A stretch of 64,000 nucleotides of DNA, taken from Murdochiella vaginalis (lineage in GTDB: Bacteria; Bacillota; Clostridia; Tissierellales; Peptoniphilaceae). Positions 27,430 through 35,702 of the stretch are shown here, in pieces. The notes beneath the pieces are model-generated. The model was not told the DNA's origin, did no database searches, and worked only from the letters and a program-made list of their open reading frames with translations. Within the stretch, counting starts at the first letter, position 1. Each line of letters starts with the position of its first letter. The stretch is taken from contig NZ_LT632322.1 of assembly GCF_900119705.1 (NCBI RefSeq), positions 1,607,492 to 1,671,491 of the forward strand. The letters are read 5' to 3'. Both the position numbers and the translations under genes were made by a program.

Positions 27430-28782
27430 TTAGCGTTTATTGCTGTTTCGCCAGATATGCAGGCGCTCCGCTTCCTGAATGAGGTCTTCGCGCATATCCG
27501 GATGGGCAATGCTGATAAGTGCTTCCGCACGCTGCCAGGTGGATTTTCCCTTCAGATTGACGATTCCGTATTCGGTTGCCACATAGTGTGTGGTGGTACG
27601 CGGATCCGTCACGATCGTTCCGGGGCTTAGCGTCGGGACAATACGGCTCTGCATATTGCCCTGTTTGTCGGTGCGAGAAGACTGGAATGCCGTAATGGAT
27701 TTTCCGCCTTTAGACATGTAAGCGCCCATGACAAAGTCCAACTGTCCGCCCGTTCCGGAAATCTGGTTAATGCCGCCCGATTCGGCGTTGACCTGTCCGA
27801 ACAGGTCGATTTCGACGCAGTTGTTGATGGCAATGAAATTGTCCATTTGGGAAACCACATACGGATCATTGACATAGTCCACCGGAGCCGTTGCCAACAC
27901 CTGGTTGTGATCCATCCAGTCATACAGTTCCTTGGAACCCAGAGAGAAGGAGAATACCTGTTTCCCACGATGAATTTCTTTCTGCATGCCGGTTACGACG
28001 CCGGATTTCGTCATGGCCATCATGGAATCCACGTACATTTCGGAGTGAATGCCGATATCTTTTAAGTCTGATTCCGCGATTTTGTAGCCCAACGCATTCG
28101 GCATGCCACCGATGCCCAATTGCAGAGTGGCGCCGTCCACGATCTCCTTAATGAGCATGTCGGCAATTTTTTCATCCGTCGCATCCGGCTGAATGGTGGG
28201 GATGGTATCGATCGGTTCATCCGATTCCACCACCGCGTGCACTTCGGTGATATTGATATAATCGTCACTTAAACCGTACACCACCGGCATATTCTTATTG
28301 GCTTCCACAATGACATACTTCGCGCGCTTAATCGCTTCCCTCGTGGAAGCAATGCACGGGCCAAGGTTGAAATTTCCATTTTGATCCATGCCGCACGTCT
28401 GAATAAAGAGCACGTCAACGGTTTCGACATCGTCCGCACGGCGATACATTTCCGGCTGTTCGGCATAGCGCATCGGAATGAAAAACGCGCGCGCTTCCCG
28501 CGCCATGCGACGATCCTGGCCTTGCATAAACCAGCTGTTCCAGACGAAAACGTCCCGGTTCAGGCGCTTATTGGCTTCTAAAATCTGAATGGGATGGTAA
28601 ATCAGATAGCCGCGCACAAAAACTTCATTGAGTTCTTCGGCTCGCTTAGCAAGGGCTTTGTCCAACAAGTTCGGTACAGATAGTGCATGCGCATAATCCA
28701 GCCACATGCCATCTTTCACAATTTTGACCGCCTCCTCGGGAGTGGTCAGCTTCTCCTCATATTGCTTACGATAGTCGATCAT
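27430..28782 (-). CDS. Butyryl-CoA:acetate / 4-hydroxybutyrate-type CoA-transferase
   Basis: 450 aa of the AbfT/Cat1/But family (acetyl-CoA hydrolase/transferase fold). Seen: LQLGIGGMPNALGYK, DLFGQVNAESGG with the candidate catalytic Glu, and SGTGGQLDFVMGAYMSKGG. It most likely swaps CoA from butyryl-CoA to acetate and so makes butyrate and acetyl-CoA, as thl-crt-bcd-etf follow directly. No buk/ptb genes are seen. Exact acceptor specificity (acetate, 4-hydroxybutyrate, propionate) is not readable from sequence. Confidence 0.88.
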   Translation of the reverse strand: MIDYRKQYEEKLTTPEEAVKIVKDGMWLDYAHALSVPNLLDKALAKRAEELNEVFVRGYLIYHPIQILEANKRLNRDVFVWNSWFMQGQDRRMAREARAFFIPMRYAEQPEMYRRADDVETVDVLFIQTCGMDQNGNFNLGPCIASTREAIKRAKYVIVEANKNMPVVYGLSDDYINITEVHAVVESDEPIDTIPTIQPDATDEKIADMLIKEIVDGATLQLGIGGMPNALGYKIAESDLKDIGIHSEMYVDSMMAMTKSGVVTGMQKEIHRGKQVFSFSLGSKELYDWMDHNQVLATAPVDYVNDPYVVSQMDNFIAINNCVEIDLFGQVNAESGGINQISGTGGQLDFVMGAYMSKGGKSITAFQSSRTDKQGNMQSRIVPTLSPGTIVTDPRTTTHYVATEYGIVNLKGKSTWQRAEALISIAHPDMREDLIQEAERLHIWRNSNKR

Positions 28783-28798
28783 ACCTTCTCCTTCCCTG

Positions 28799-28830
28799 CG
28801 TTTTTATCGGAAACGCGATTCCGAAAAACG
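28799..28830. promoter_or_regulatory. Leader hairpin upstream of the CoA-transferase gene
   Basis: CGTTTTT and CGGAA (28799-28812, 2-base bulge) pair with TTCCG and AAAAACG (28819-28830), giving 12 bp just before the GGAGAAGG ribosome binding site. A weak TTGAAA-17-TTTATG promoter candidate lies upstream at about 28840-28870. The rest of 28783-28950 holds no gene. Confidence 0.4.
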
Positions 28831-28950
28831 TTATCCTCATAAACCACTCTGTATTTACCCTTTCAAACTATTTCCACACCCCAAAAGTCCTCAAAAGTAG
28901 ATAAAAATCCTCGCCTTTTATCTGCTCGAGGAACCTTTTGTGCACAAAAA

Positions 28951-28991
28951 AAGGGTTGTGTCGAATGCAACCTGCACTCGACACAACCCTT
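28951..28991 (-). terminator. Terminator after rplL
   Basis: A 14-bp perfect stem (28951-28964 with 28978-28991) and 13-base loop are followed on the minus strand by seven T residues. It ends the ribosomal-protein transcript. Confidence 0.9.
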
Positions 28992-29008
28992 GCGAAAACA
29001 AAGTTTTC

Positions 29009-29395
29009 TTACTTGACCTCGACTTCAGCGCCGGCTTCTTCCAGCTTCGCTTTGATCGATTCCGCCTCGTCCTTGGAGACCTTCTCTTTAAGAGCTTTCG
29101 GCGCTTCGTCAACGAGCGCTTTGGCTTCTTTCAGGCCCAGGCCCGAAACTTCTTTGACAACTTTGATGACGTTGATCTTCGAGGAGCCAGCGCTCTTCAG
29201 GATAACGTCAAATTCCGTCTGTTCTGCTTCCGCAGCACCGGCAGCAGCACCGGCAACCGGAACAGCAACGGCAGCAACCGGAGCGGCAGCCGAAACGCCG
29301 AATTCTTCTTCCAATGCGGAAACCAGTTCGGACAATTCCAGAACGGTCAATTCTTTCACTTGATCAACTAATGCAGTAACTTTTTCAGATGCCAT
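29009..29395 (-). CDS. rplL: 50S ribosomal protein L7/L12
   Basis: 128 aa stalk protein that recruits translation factors. N-terminal dimerisation helices ([17 protein letters not shown]), an Ala-rich hinge (residues about 36-58) and the C-terminal domain ([33 protein letters not shown]). Follows rplJ, as in nearly all bacteria. Confidence 0.98.
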   Translation of the reverse strand: MASEKVTALVDQVKELTVLELSELVSALEEEFGVSAAAPVAAVAVPVAGAAAGAAEAEQTEFDVILKSAGSSKINVIKVVKEVSGLGLKEAKALVDEAPKALKEKVSKDEAESIKAKLEEAGAEVEVK

Positions 29396-29444
29396 GATAT
29401 TCCTCCTAATGGTCTAACAACAGGTTGCCGAAAACGCTAAGCGA

Positions 29445-29984
29445 TTAAGCGGCTTCTTCTTCTTTTTTCTCTTTGACAGCGTTGAGCGCATAAACCGCTT
29501 TGCGCAGGATGCCTTGCGAGGCATTGGCCAGACCGGAAATGGGGCCTTGTAGGCCACGCAGAACCATGCTGAGCAACACTTCTTTCGCCGGCAGTTTCGA
29601 GAGCGCGACCATTTCTTCGCCGCTCATCGCATGACCATCCATGTATCCACCGAGGATTTGAAACTTCTCTTTGTTATCCTGCGCGAATTTGGCCGCAATC
29701 TTCGGACCGTCCACCATCTCTTTGTTGGAGAAGATAAACGCGTTCGGGCCGTTGAGCAGGTCATCCAGCTCTGTGACGCCCAAATCATTGAAGGCGCGAC
29801 GCACCATGGTGTTTTTATAGACCTTGTATACGACGTCTTCTGCACGGAACTGGTTGCGCAAATCCGTGATGCTTTCCACGGTAATGCCGTTATACGCGAC
29901 AACGGTCACCGACTGCGCCTGTTCAATCGCTGCTTTGATCTCTTCGACCACCGCTTGCTTTTTTTGCAGTGTCTGTTCTTTCAT
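29445..29984 (-). CDS. rplJ: 50S ribosomal protein L10
   Basis: 179 aa stalk base protein binding L7/L12 dimers. The ATG at 29984 was chosen: AGGAGG lies eight bases upstream, and the longer reading starts at a GTG that is inside that ribosome binding site. The sequence VVEEIKAAIEQAQSVTVVAYNGITV is typical (residues about 12-36). Preceded by an L10 leader that L10(L12)4 should bind for autoregulation. Confidence 0.97.
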   Translation of the reverse strand: MKEQTLQKKQAVVEEIKAAIEQAQSVTVVAYNGITVESITDLRNQFRAEDVVYKVYKNTMVRRAFNDLGVTELDDLLNGPNAFIFSNKEMVDGPKIAAKFAQDNKEKFQILGGYMDGHAMSGEEMVALSKLPAKEVLLSMVLRGLQGPISGLANASQGILRKAVYALNAVKEKKEEEAA

Positions 29985-30017
29985 TCGTTTCACCTCCTTC
30001 GGCTACAAATTGAAAAT

Positions 30018-30125
30018 CTCCCGGCACGACGCACCGGGAGAGGAAAAGCATATCATTCCCACCTCGACAGGAAATTAAGCCGGAAACATACTCGTCATGC
30101 TTCGTGGCACCTGTGGTCTTCGGTA
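30018..30125 (-). ncRNA. Ribosomal protein L10 leader (autoregulatory)
   Basis: The minus strand shows the conserved ACCACAGGTG and CTTAATTTCCTGTCGAGGTGG elements of L10 leaders, followed by a hairpin at 30018-30040 (CTCCCGG...CCGGGAG) and ATTTTC. The arrangement, just upstream of rplJ, matches the known Bacillota L10 leader. Boundaries are approximate. Confidence 0.85.
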
Positions 30126-30168
30126 GCCGAATAGTAGATTAGCACAGGACGTGCTTTTTCGCAAGTTG

Positions 30169-30873
30169 TTATTTGCCAAGCTCCATCAACGCTGTGGTCT
30201 CCAGCGCAATGCCGGGGCCCATCGTATTGGCAACGGTGACGGATTTCAGATACTTGCCCTTTGCGGATGCCGGTTTCGCTTTCACGATCGCCGCCAGAAC
30301 CGCCTTCAAGTTTTCGCTGATCTGTTGAGCGTCGAAAGAAGCCTTGCCGACAAGCACGTGAACAATGTTCTGTTTATCGGTACGATATTCGACTTTACCG
30401 GCTTTCACGTCTTTAACTGCCTGCGCGACATCCATGGTGACCGTGCCGGCCTTCGGGTTCGGCATTAAGCCGCGGGGGCCGAGGACACGACCGATGCGAC
30501 CAACCTGGCCCATCATGTCCGGCGTGGCAATGGCAACGTCAAAATCCATCCAGTTTTCTTTCTGAACCTTTTCCACCAGGTCTTCCCCGGCGAAATCCGC
30601 ACCGGCGGCAATCGCTTCATCGGCTTTCGCGCCCTTGGCGAAGACGGCGACGCGCACGGCTTTGCCGGTACCGTTCGGCAATGCAACCGTGCCGCGGACT
30701 TGCTGATCGGCATGGCGGGAGTCAACGCCCAGGCGAGCGTGCAGCTCGATGGTTTCGTCAAACTTGGCCGTTGCCGTTTTCTTTAACAACTCGGATGCTT
30801 CATCAATGGAATAGGTCTTCGTCGCATCGATGAGCTTTGCTGCTTCGATATATTTTTTGCCTCTCTTCGGCAT
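30169..30873 (-). CDS. rplA: 50S ribosomal protein L1
   Basis: 234 aa, family length; binds 23S rRNA helices 76-78 at the tRNA exit site. Contains [50 protein letters not shown] and the C-terminal [17 protein letters not shown]. Lies between rplK and the L10 leader. Confidence 0.98.
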   Translation of the reverse strand: MPKRGKKYIEAAKLIDATKTYSIDEASELLKKTATAKFDETIELHARLGVDSRHADQQVRGTVALPNGTGKAVRVAVFAKGAKADEAIAAGADFAGEDLVEKVQKENWMDFDVAIATPDMMGQVGRIGRVLGPRGLMPNPKAGTVTMDVAQAVKDVKAGKVEYRTDKQNIVHVLVGKASFDAQQISENLKAVLAAIVKAKPASAKGKYLKSVTVANTMGPGIALETTALMELGK

Positions 30874-30918
30874 AAGATCCTCCTTGTGGTACGAGCGGAA
30901 ATTCCTCCCACTGCTCCA

Positions 30919-31344
30919 TTATTCTTCGACGGTAATTCCCATCGAACGCGCTGTTCCGGCAACCATGCTCATCGCCGCTTCCAACGAAGCCGCGTTCAGA
31001 TCCGGTTTCTTGAGCTCCGCGATCTTCTGTAACTGCGCTTTGGTAATCTTGCCGACTTTTTTCTTGTTGGGTTCACCCGAAGCAGCCTGCAGGCCCAGTT
31101 CCTTTTTAATAAGAACCGCAGCCGGCGGTGTTTTGGTGATAAAGGTGAAGGAGCGATCCTGATAGACCGTCATCACCACCGGGATAATCAAACCCTGCTT
31201 ATCCGCGGTTTGCGCATTAAATGCCTTTACAAACTCCATAATGTTGACGCCGTGAGGACCGAGCGCGGTACCGACCGGCGGTGCCGGGGTTGCTGCGCCG
31301 GCGGGAATTTGCAATTTGACAATCGCACTTACTTTTTTAGCCAT
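30919..31344 (-). CDS. rplK: 50S ribosomal protein L11
   Basis: 141 aa; part of the GTPase-associated centre and needed for stringent-response sensing. [25 protein letters not shown] is the signature (residues about 15-39), and the C-terminal rRNA-binding domain ends [18 protein letters not shown]. Follows nusG. Confidence 0.98.
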   Translation of the reverse strand: MAKKVSAIVKLQIPAGAATPAPPVGTALGPHGVNIMEFVKAFNAQTADKQGLIIPVVMTVYQDRSFTFITKTPPAAVLIKKELGLQAASGEPNKKKVGKITKAQLQKIAELKKPDLNAASLEAAMSMVAGTARSMGITVEE

Positions 31345-31419
31345 AGTATCCTCCTGGGATTTCTATCGTGGTCAGAGCGGGGAGTTCCCCCTCCCACTAA
31401 CGACTATTGCATCGATACG

Positions 31420-31962
31420 CTATAGCGTCTCGATGTCGTCATAGGACAACTCGACGGATGTTTCACGCCCGAACATGTTAATGAGCGCTTTGATCGTCTG
31501 TTTATCCGATTGTACTTCTTCGACTTCTGCGGAAAAACCAGCAAAAGGGCCGAAAATAATTTCGATCGCATCGCCCGGCGAGACGTGAATCTCGCGCTGT
31601 GCCATCTGCTCACGTACGCCAAACTGTGCGACTTCGCGTGCGGTGAGCGGAATCGGATCCGATCCGGGGCCGACAAACCCCGTAACGCCATTGGTGTTGC
31701 GGATCAGGAACCAGGACTTCGGGGTGATGTTCATTTTCACCAGCACGTAGCCCGGCAGAATTTTGCGTTCCTTAATCACGCGTTCGTTATTACGAACCTC
31801 TGTGTACTTTTCCATCGGAACACGCACGTCAAATACATCTTTGTCCTGCTTGTTCTCGATAATCATTTCGATCTTATCTTTTACTTTATTTTCGTATCCG
31901 GAATACGTATGAATGACATACCATTTTCCTTCCAGGGTGTCTTTTTCCTGTTCCGACATCAT
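31420..31962 (-). CDS. nusG: Transcription termination/antitermination factor NusG
   Basis: 180 aa. The NGN domain (WYVIHTYSGYENKVK; PGYVLVKM) and the KOW domain (FAGFSAEVEEVQSDKQTIKALINMFG, residues about 135-160) are intact. Two consecutive ATG codons are possible starts behind GGGGGGAA; the first is given. Part of rpmG-secE-nusG-rplKAJL. Confidence 0.97.
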   Translation of the reverse strand: MMSEQEKDTLEGKWYVIHTYSGYENKVKDKIEMIIENKQDKDVFDVRVPMEKYTEVRNNERVIKERKILPGYVLVKMNITPKSWFLIRNTNGVTGFVGPGSDPIPLTAREVAQFGVREQMAQREIHVSPGDAIEIIFGPFAGFSAEVEEVQSDKQTIKALINMFGRETSVELSYDDIETL

Positions 31963-31980
31963 TTCCCCCCATTCTACGAA

Positions 31981-32166
31981 TTAAATGACAAGACCGACCA
32001 ACCAACCATAAATCAGATCAAGTATCCAACCGAACGTTGCAACCACAGCGGCGATCACCAGCACGATGAGCGTGTACTGCACGACTTCCGGAGCGGTGGG
32101 CCACTGGATCTTACGCATTTCTGCGCGCATGCCGTCAATGCGGCTCGGCGCCTTCTTCTCTGCCAT
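31981..32166 (-). CDS. secE: Preprotein translocase subunit SecE
   Basis: 61 aa with a short amphipathic N-terminal helix (MRAEMRKIQWPTAPEVVQYT) and one membrane helix (LIVLVIAAVVATFGWILDLI). Stabilises SecY. Position between rpmG and nusG is the conserved one. Confidence 0.96.
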   Translation of the reverse strand: MAEKKAPSRIDGMRAEMRKIQWPTAPEVVQYTLIVLVIAAVVATFGWILDLIYGWLVGLVI

Positions 32167-32175
32167 AGATCCTCC

Positions 32176-32325
32176 TTACTTCGTTTCGCGATGCAGGGTG
32201 TGCTTTTTGCAGAACGGGCAGTACTTGTTCAGTTCAATACGTTCCGTATTGTTCTTTTTGTTTTTGGTGGTATCGTAGTTTCTGTTCTTGCATACAGTGC
32301 AAGCCAATTTCACTTTATCAGCCAT
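32176..32325 (-). CDS. rpmG: 50S ribosomal protein L33
   Basis: 49 aa, read directly from the sequence: [17 protein letters not shown] at the start and [15 protein letters not shown] at the end. Both CxxC pairs are kept, so this is the zinc-binding form. AGGAGG precedes the ATG. It is followed by secE and heads the operon. Confidence 0.96.
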   Translation of the reverse strand: MADKVKLACTVCKNRNYDTTKNKKNNTERIELNKYCPFCKKHTLHRETK

Positions 32326-32436
32326 TGTTTCCTCCTACTCCCAAAATCGTATCCCTCTTTCGCCTGCCAACGAAGGACGCCTGTCGGTACTTTTTTGCGC
32401 ACTCAAAAAAGCCTATCCCGACGGATACGTTTCATC

Positions 32437-32465
32437 AGTGTATCACGACTCTGTTCTCGGCGCAA
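32437..32465 (-). promoter_or_regulatory. Promoter of the rpmG-secE-nusG operon
   Basis: On the minus strand TTGCGC (32460-32465) and TACACT (32437-32442) are 17 bases apart, and TGA before the -10 makes it an extended -10 promoter. It lies about 110 bases upstream of rpmG. Confidence 0.65.
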
Positions 32466-32477
32466 GTCGGGGTTGCC

Positions 32478-33014
32478 TTAATTGGTCCAGGTCAACAGCG
32501 CCTTTACCTTATAGCCGGCCTCTTCCAGCACTTTTCTTCCGCCGAGATCGGTTAACTCGGTCAGGAAAAGCGTTCCGGCAACCACGCCGCCTGCGGCTTC
32601 AACCAATTCGCAGGCCGTCTTCGCCGTGCCGCCGGTGGCCAGAAGATCGTCCATAACGAGTACACGTGCGCCATCCGGTATCGAATCACGATCCACCTCA
32701 ATCGCCGCTTCCCCATATTCCAAGGTATAGGATTTCTTGATCAAGTTTCCGGGTAATTTCCCCGGCTTTCGTGCCATAATAAATCCTTTGTGTAAGAGGG
32801 CTGCAACGGGCACACCTACGATGAAACCTCGAGATTCCGTTCCCAGCACATAATCAAAATCCCATTCCTTGGCCGCATCGGCAAGTTGTTCCACCATGGC
32901 CTTCAGGGCATCCGCGTCCGACAAAATCGTCGTGATATCTTTATAGCTGATGCCCGGGCCCGGAAAGCCCTCAATCACGCGCATCTTTTTCTTTAAATCC
33001 ATTTGCTTTGTCAT
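32478..33014 (-). CDS. apt: Adenine phosphoribosyltransferase
   Basis: Converts adenine and PRPP to AMP. 178 aa from ATG 33014 (GGGAGAATAGG upstream); a longer ORF to 33119 has no ribosome binding site. Seen: VIEGFPGPGISYKDIT, TESRGFIVG, RKPGKLPG and the PRPP-binding motif VLVMDDLLATGGTA. Complements the deoD/deoC salvage genes. Its upstream region overlaps the tRNA-Pro promoter on the other strand. Confidence 0.96.
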   Translation of the reverse strand: MTKQMDLKKKMRVIEGFPGPGISYKDITTILSDADALKAMVEQLADAAKEWDFDYVLGTESRGFIVGVPVAALLHKGFIMARKPGKLPGNLIKKSYTLEYGEAAIEVDRDSIPDGARVLVMDDLLATGGTAKTACELVEAAGGVVAGTLFLTELTDLGGRKVLEEAGYKVKALLTWTN

Positions 33015-33076
33015 CCTATTCTCCCGGCTTTCGCCTGTTCCGTTTCCCCCTCCATACCGGCTGCACACAGAAAAAT

Positions 33077-33105
33077 TTGTTTCCCGCCGAAAACTGTGGT
33101 ACAAT
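33077..33105 (+). promoter_or_regulatory. Promoter of tRNA-Pro(CGG)
   Basis: TTGTTT (33077-33082) and TACAAT (33100-33105) are 17 bases apart, 20 bases before the tRNA 5' end. Confidence 0.65.
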
Positions 33106-33124
33106 TCCATGGTCAGCAATTCGA

Positions 33125-33198
33125 CGGGGTGTAGCGCAGCTCGGTAGCGCGCCTGCTTCGGGAGCAGGAGGCCGGAGGTTCAAATCCTCTCACTCCGA
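33125..33198 (+). tRNA. tRNA-Pro, anticodon CGG
   Basis: A 74-base cloverleaf: acceptor CGGGGTG/CACTCCG, D stem GCGC/GCGC, anticodon stem CCTGC/GCAGG with loop TTCGGGA (anticodon CGG), T stem GGAGG/CCTCT with loop TTCAAAT (one wobble pair). CCA is not encoded. It is a single-gene unit with its own promoter and terminator. Confidence 0.96.
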
Positions 33199-33270
33199 TT
33201 TTTCTATGTAAAAGTGTTGAAATCAAGCCATTCTTGTCATGGAATGATACGGTTTTGATACTACATTTTG

Positions 33271-33300
33271 AAACCGGGACAATTGTCCCGGTTTTTTCTT
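33271..33300 (+). terminator. Terminator after tRNA-Pro(CGG)
   Basis: AAACCGGGAC (33271-33280) and its complement (33285-33294) are separated by a 4-base loop and followed by TTTCTTTCTT. It is strong on the plus strand. Confidence 0.9.
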
Positions 33301-33382
33301 TCTTTATATCGCCATTCACGTTTCATTAGTATGGAAAGATCCGTCGTCTTGTTCCTTTTCTTGCGCCGGACTCCTGCTTCCA

Positions 33383-33829
33383 TCACAGCTCCGCGGTATC
33401 GATCCAAAGCGTAAAGGGGCCGTCATTAACGGACGAGACGAGCATGTCCGCGCCGAAGCGGCCGGTCTGTACGTCGGGCAAATCTGCCTTAACCAACGTT
33501 ACCATCTCATTATAAAGTTCCTCGGCCCATGCGGGCGGTGCAGCCGTCGCAAAGCTGGGACGATTTCCCTTCTTAATGGATGCATAAAGGGTAAACTGGG
33601 AAACCAACAAAACGTTCCCCTGTACCGCCGCCAAATCAAGGTTGGTCTTTCCTTCGCTATCCATGAAGACGCGTAGCTTGCGGATTTTTGTCCACAAACG
33701 GGCCACTTCTTCTTTCGTATCATTGGGGCCGACGCCCAAATAGAGGAGATAGCCGCGGTCGATGGCACCTACAATCTCACCATTGATGGTCACCGATGCC
33801 TCTTTAACGGTTTGTAATACGGCACGCAT
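33383..33829 (-). CDS. dtd: D-aminoacyl-tRNA deacylase
   Basis: Hydrolyses D-amino acids (and Gly) wrongly attached to tRNA. 148 aa, family length. MRAVLQTVKEASVTI start, catalytic SQFTLYA motif (Ser/Gln/Thr), and the NDGPFTLWID motif with its cross-subunit GP. Follows the transaldolase-like gene with a 5-base gap. Confidence 0.96.
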   Translation of the reverse strand: MRAVLQTVKEASVTINGEIVGAIDRGYLLYLGVGPNDTKEEVARLWTKIRKLRVFMDSEGKTNLDLAAVQGNVLLVSQFTLYASIKKGNRPSFATAAPPAWAEELYNEMVTLVKADLPDVQTGRFGADMLVSSVNDGPFTLWIDTAEL

Positions 33830-33834
33830 GGCGC

Positions 33835-34551
33835 TTACTGAATGGTAAAGCCAAGGTCAGCGATATCGCGATTAAAGCCGATCACCGTATCCACGGAAAG
33901 CTGTTCCGGCGTTTTGTCCCCGATTTTGGCAAGCTTCTGCAATACGCCGTCCGGGCAGGTGATGATATCAACGCCCAGGCGCTCGGCTTCATACACATTC
34001 CACACTTCGCGCGTGGAAGCCCACAGTAAGCGAACATGATCGTATTTTTTGCAGATTGCAGACGCTTCCGTCATGACGGGAATGGGATCCAACCCGTTGT
34101 CGGCCAAGCGCCCTGCAAAAATGGAAACATAAGTGATAGCCTTGTCGCTGACCGCTTCGACGATCGCTTTTGTCTGCGCGACGGAATACACTGCGGTCAC
34201 ATTCAGATTTACGCCTTCCGCGGAAAGACGAGAAATCAGGGGGAGCATGCTCTCGCCCTTCGTGTTTACGACAGGAATCTTCACAAAGACATTTTTGCCC
34301 AGCGCCGCAATTTTACGCGCTTCCTGTTCCATAGTTTCCATATCGTCGGCAAACACTTCAAACGAAAGCGACAAATCCGGAATCGCCTCGACGACTTTCT
34401 TGGCATACGGCGTATAATCCTCCACCCCCGCCTTTTTCATCAGCGACGGATTGGTCGTAAAACCATCCACCAGACCGCTCTCGTACTGCTTTTTCATTGT
34501 TTCCAGCACTGCGCCGTCTGCAAAAATCTGCACGCCAAAATCCTTAAACAT
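33835..34551 (-). CDS. Transaldolase-family aldolase (TalC/fructose-6-phosphate aldolase-like)
   Basis: 238 aa, slightly longer than the 214-222 aa TalC group. DGFTTNPSLMKKAG (residues about 29-42) and the Schiff-base Lys in VFVKIPVVNTKG are intact; NVTAVYSVAQ and GRLADNG follow. It either moves a dihydroxyacetone unit in the pentose-phosphate pathway or works as a simple aldolase; sequence alone does not decide. Co-oriented with dtd and served by the promoter at 34671-34699. Confidence 0.85.
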   Translation of the reverse strand: MFKDFGVQIFADGAVLETMKKQYESGLVDGFTTNPSLMKKAGVEDYTPYAKKVVEAIPDLSLSFEVFADDMETMEQEARKIAALGKNVFVKIPVVNTKGESMLPLISRLSAEGVNLNVTAVYSVAQTKAIVEAVSDKAITYVSIFAGRLADNGLDPIPVMTEASAICKKYDHVRLLWASTREVWNVYEAERLGVDIITCPDGVLQKLAKIGDKTPEQLSVDTVIGFNRDIADLGFTIQ

Positions 34552-34670
34552 CGTTTCTCCTTTCTCCTAAGACCAAGGTTTCCTAAAGGATATCCTTGTA
34601 AAACACCTTTTCACGAAACGCCATCTTTGCAGCTCTTTCTTATCGGTCAAGATGTCCTGCCTGCTGCTTC

Positions 34671-34699
34671 ATTTTAGCAGAAGGCGTACCTTCGCTCAA
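34671..34699 (-). promoter_or_regulatory. Promoter of the transaldolase-dtd pair
   Basis: On the minus strand TTGAGC (34694-34699), 17 bases, TAAAAT (34671-34676), with TGC before the -10 (extended type). Confidence 0.6.
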
Positions 34700-34872
34700 T
34701 GTAAAGAACTGGGTCGGGACAATCCGGGATGCCGACAATGCGCACCATTCACGTCTTACAAGAGATTAGAGCAGTTGGCGTTGCCACGATGACTTTCGAT
34801 AAGATTTACAATGTATCCCGTTCCGATGCGCTACGATAGAGATGAGAAAAATAGAAGACAAAGGAGGAAACG
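34700..34872. other. Intergenic stretch upstream of the lipoprotein gene
   Basis: Together with 34552-34670 it forms a 320-base gene-free divergent region. Apart from the minus-strand promoter and an AAAGGAGGAAACG ribosome binding site at its right end, I see no RNA element or conserved gene in it. Confidence 0.5.
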
Positions 34873-35493
34873 ATGAAAAAGGGGTTCCTACTCATGGGAA
34901 TAGTACTATTTGCACTCACCGGATGCCATTCGGACACGGCGGATCGCAAGGTGAGTGGAGAAAACGAAGAATTGCGCCAAGAAGTATCCCTGTTAACTGC
35001 CGAGAAAGAATCCCTGGAAACAGCGCTTGCGAACGAAAAGGCGCAACAATCATCGGAAGCGGAAGCCGAAAAGGCCAAAAACAATGTGAAACTGAGCGCC
35101 GGCCAGCCGTGGACAGTCGATGGGCTCTTTACGTTGCAGGTGGATTCGGTCAAGGCCATCGCCGAACGCAATACGTATACCGCTAAAAACCCTGCCCAGG
35201 TGGTACTGATCACCTATACCTATCAGAACATCGGCTATGTAAATAATGACCAAGAGCTCTATCTCGCGCCCAGTCATGTCGTGGACAGCAGCGGCGAAAT
35301 GGCCAGCCCGTATCCCGCGGACATTGACGTCTATCCGCAGCCGACACCTGTCGGCGCCAAGATGGTAGGAGCGCAGGCCGCGTTTAGCTTAAATCACGTC
35401 AGCAAAGAAATCCTGATCTCTTTTGAAACGTACGACCGCACGAAAGGAAGACTCACGGCGACGTTTACTTTGCCGGTTTCGAGTGAAGAGTAA
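34873..35493 (+). CDS. Secreted lipoprotein with coiled coil and DUF4352/DUF5067-like domain
   Basis: 206 aa. A lipoprotein signal ends in LTGC (Cys18). Residues about 28-70 form an EKE-rich coiled coil (ENEELRQEVSLLTAEKESLE). The rest is a beta-rich domain (FTLQVDSVKAIAERNTY, VVLITYTYQNIGY) like Telomeric/DUF4352 immunoglobulin folds of Gram-positive surface lipoproteins. Expected to be anchored on the outer face of the membrane. No function is known; it stands alone between divergent and convergent neighbours. Confidence 0.82.
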   Translation: MKKGFLLMGIVLFALTGCHSDTADRKVSGENEELRQEVSLLTAEKESLETALANEKAQQSSEAEAEKAKNNVKLSAGQPWTVDGLFTLQVDSVKAIAERNTYTAKNPAQVVLITYTYQNIGYVNNDQELYLAPSHVVDSSGEMASPYPADIDVYPQPTPVGAKMVGAQAAFSLNHVSKEILISFETYDRTKGRLTATFTLPVSSEE

Positions 35494-35532
35494 TCGCTTC
35501 GACAAGAGTCCCGATCATACAGACATTTCAAA

Positions 35533-35573
35533 AAGAAAACCGCCTGAAACCATTGATTTCAAGCGGTTTTCTT
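35533..35573. terminator. Bidirectional terminator shared by the lipoprotein gene and tRNA-Pro(TGG)
   Basis: A 17-base stem (35533-35549 with 35557-35573, one mismatch) has a 7-base loop and A/T-rich arms that give a T tract in either direction. Confidence 0.82.
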
Positions 35574-35578
35574 AGCTA

Positions 35579-35652
<74 letters not shown>

Positions 35653-35664
35653 AAAAGCAGGGTT

Positions 35665-35693
35665 ATTCTACCATACTTCCACCCTGCTGTCTT
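35665..35693 (-). promoter_or_regulatory. Promoter of tRNA-Pro(TGG), overlapping a hairpin
   Basis: On the minus strand AAGACA (35688-35693), 17 bases, TAGAAT (35665-35670). An 8-bp inverted repeat (35656-35663 with 35681-35688) spans the same bases and could end the upstream operon. Confidence 0.5.
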
Positions 35694-35702
35694 ATGAACT
35701 TG

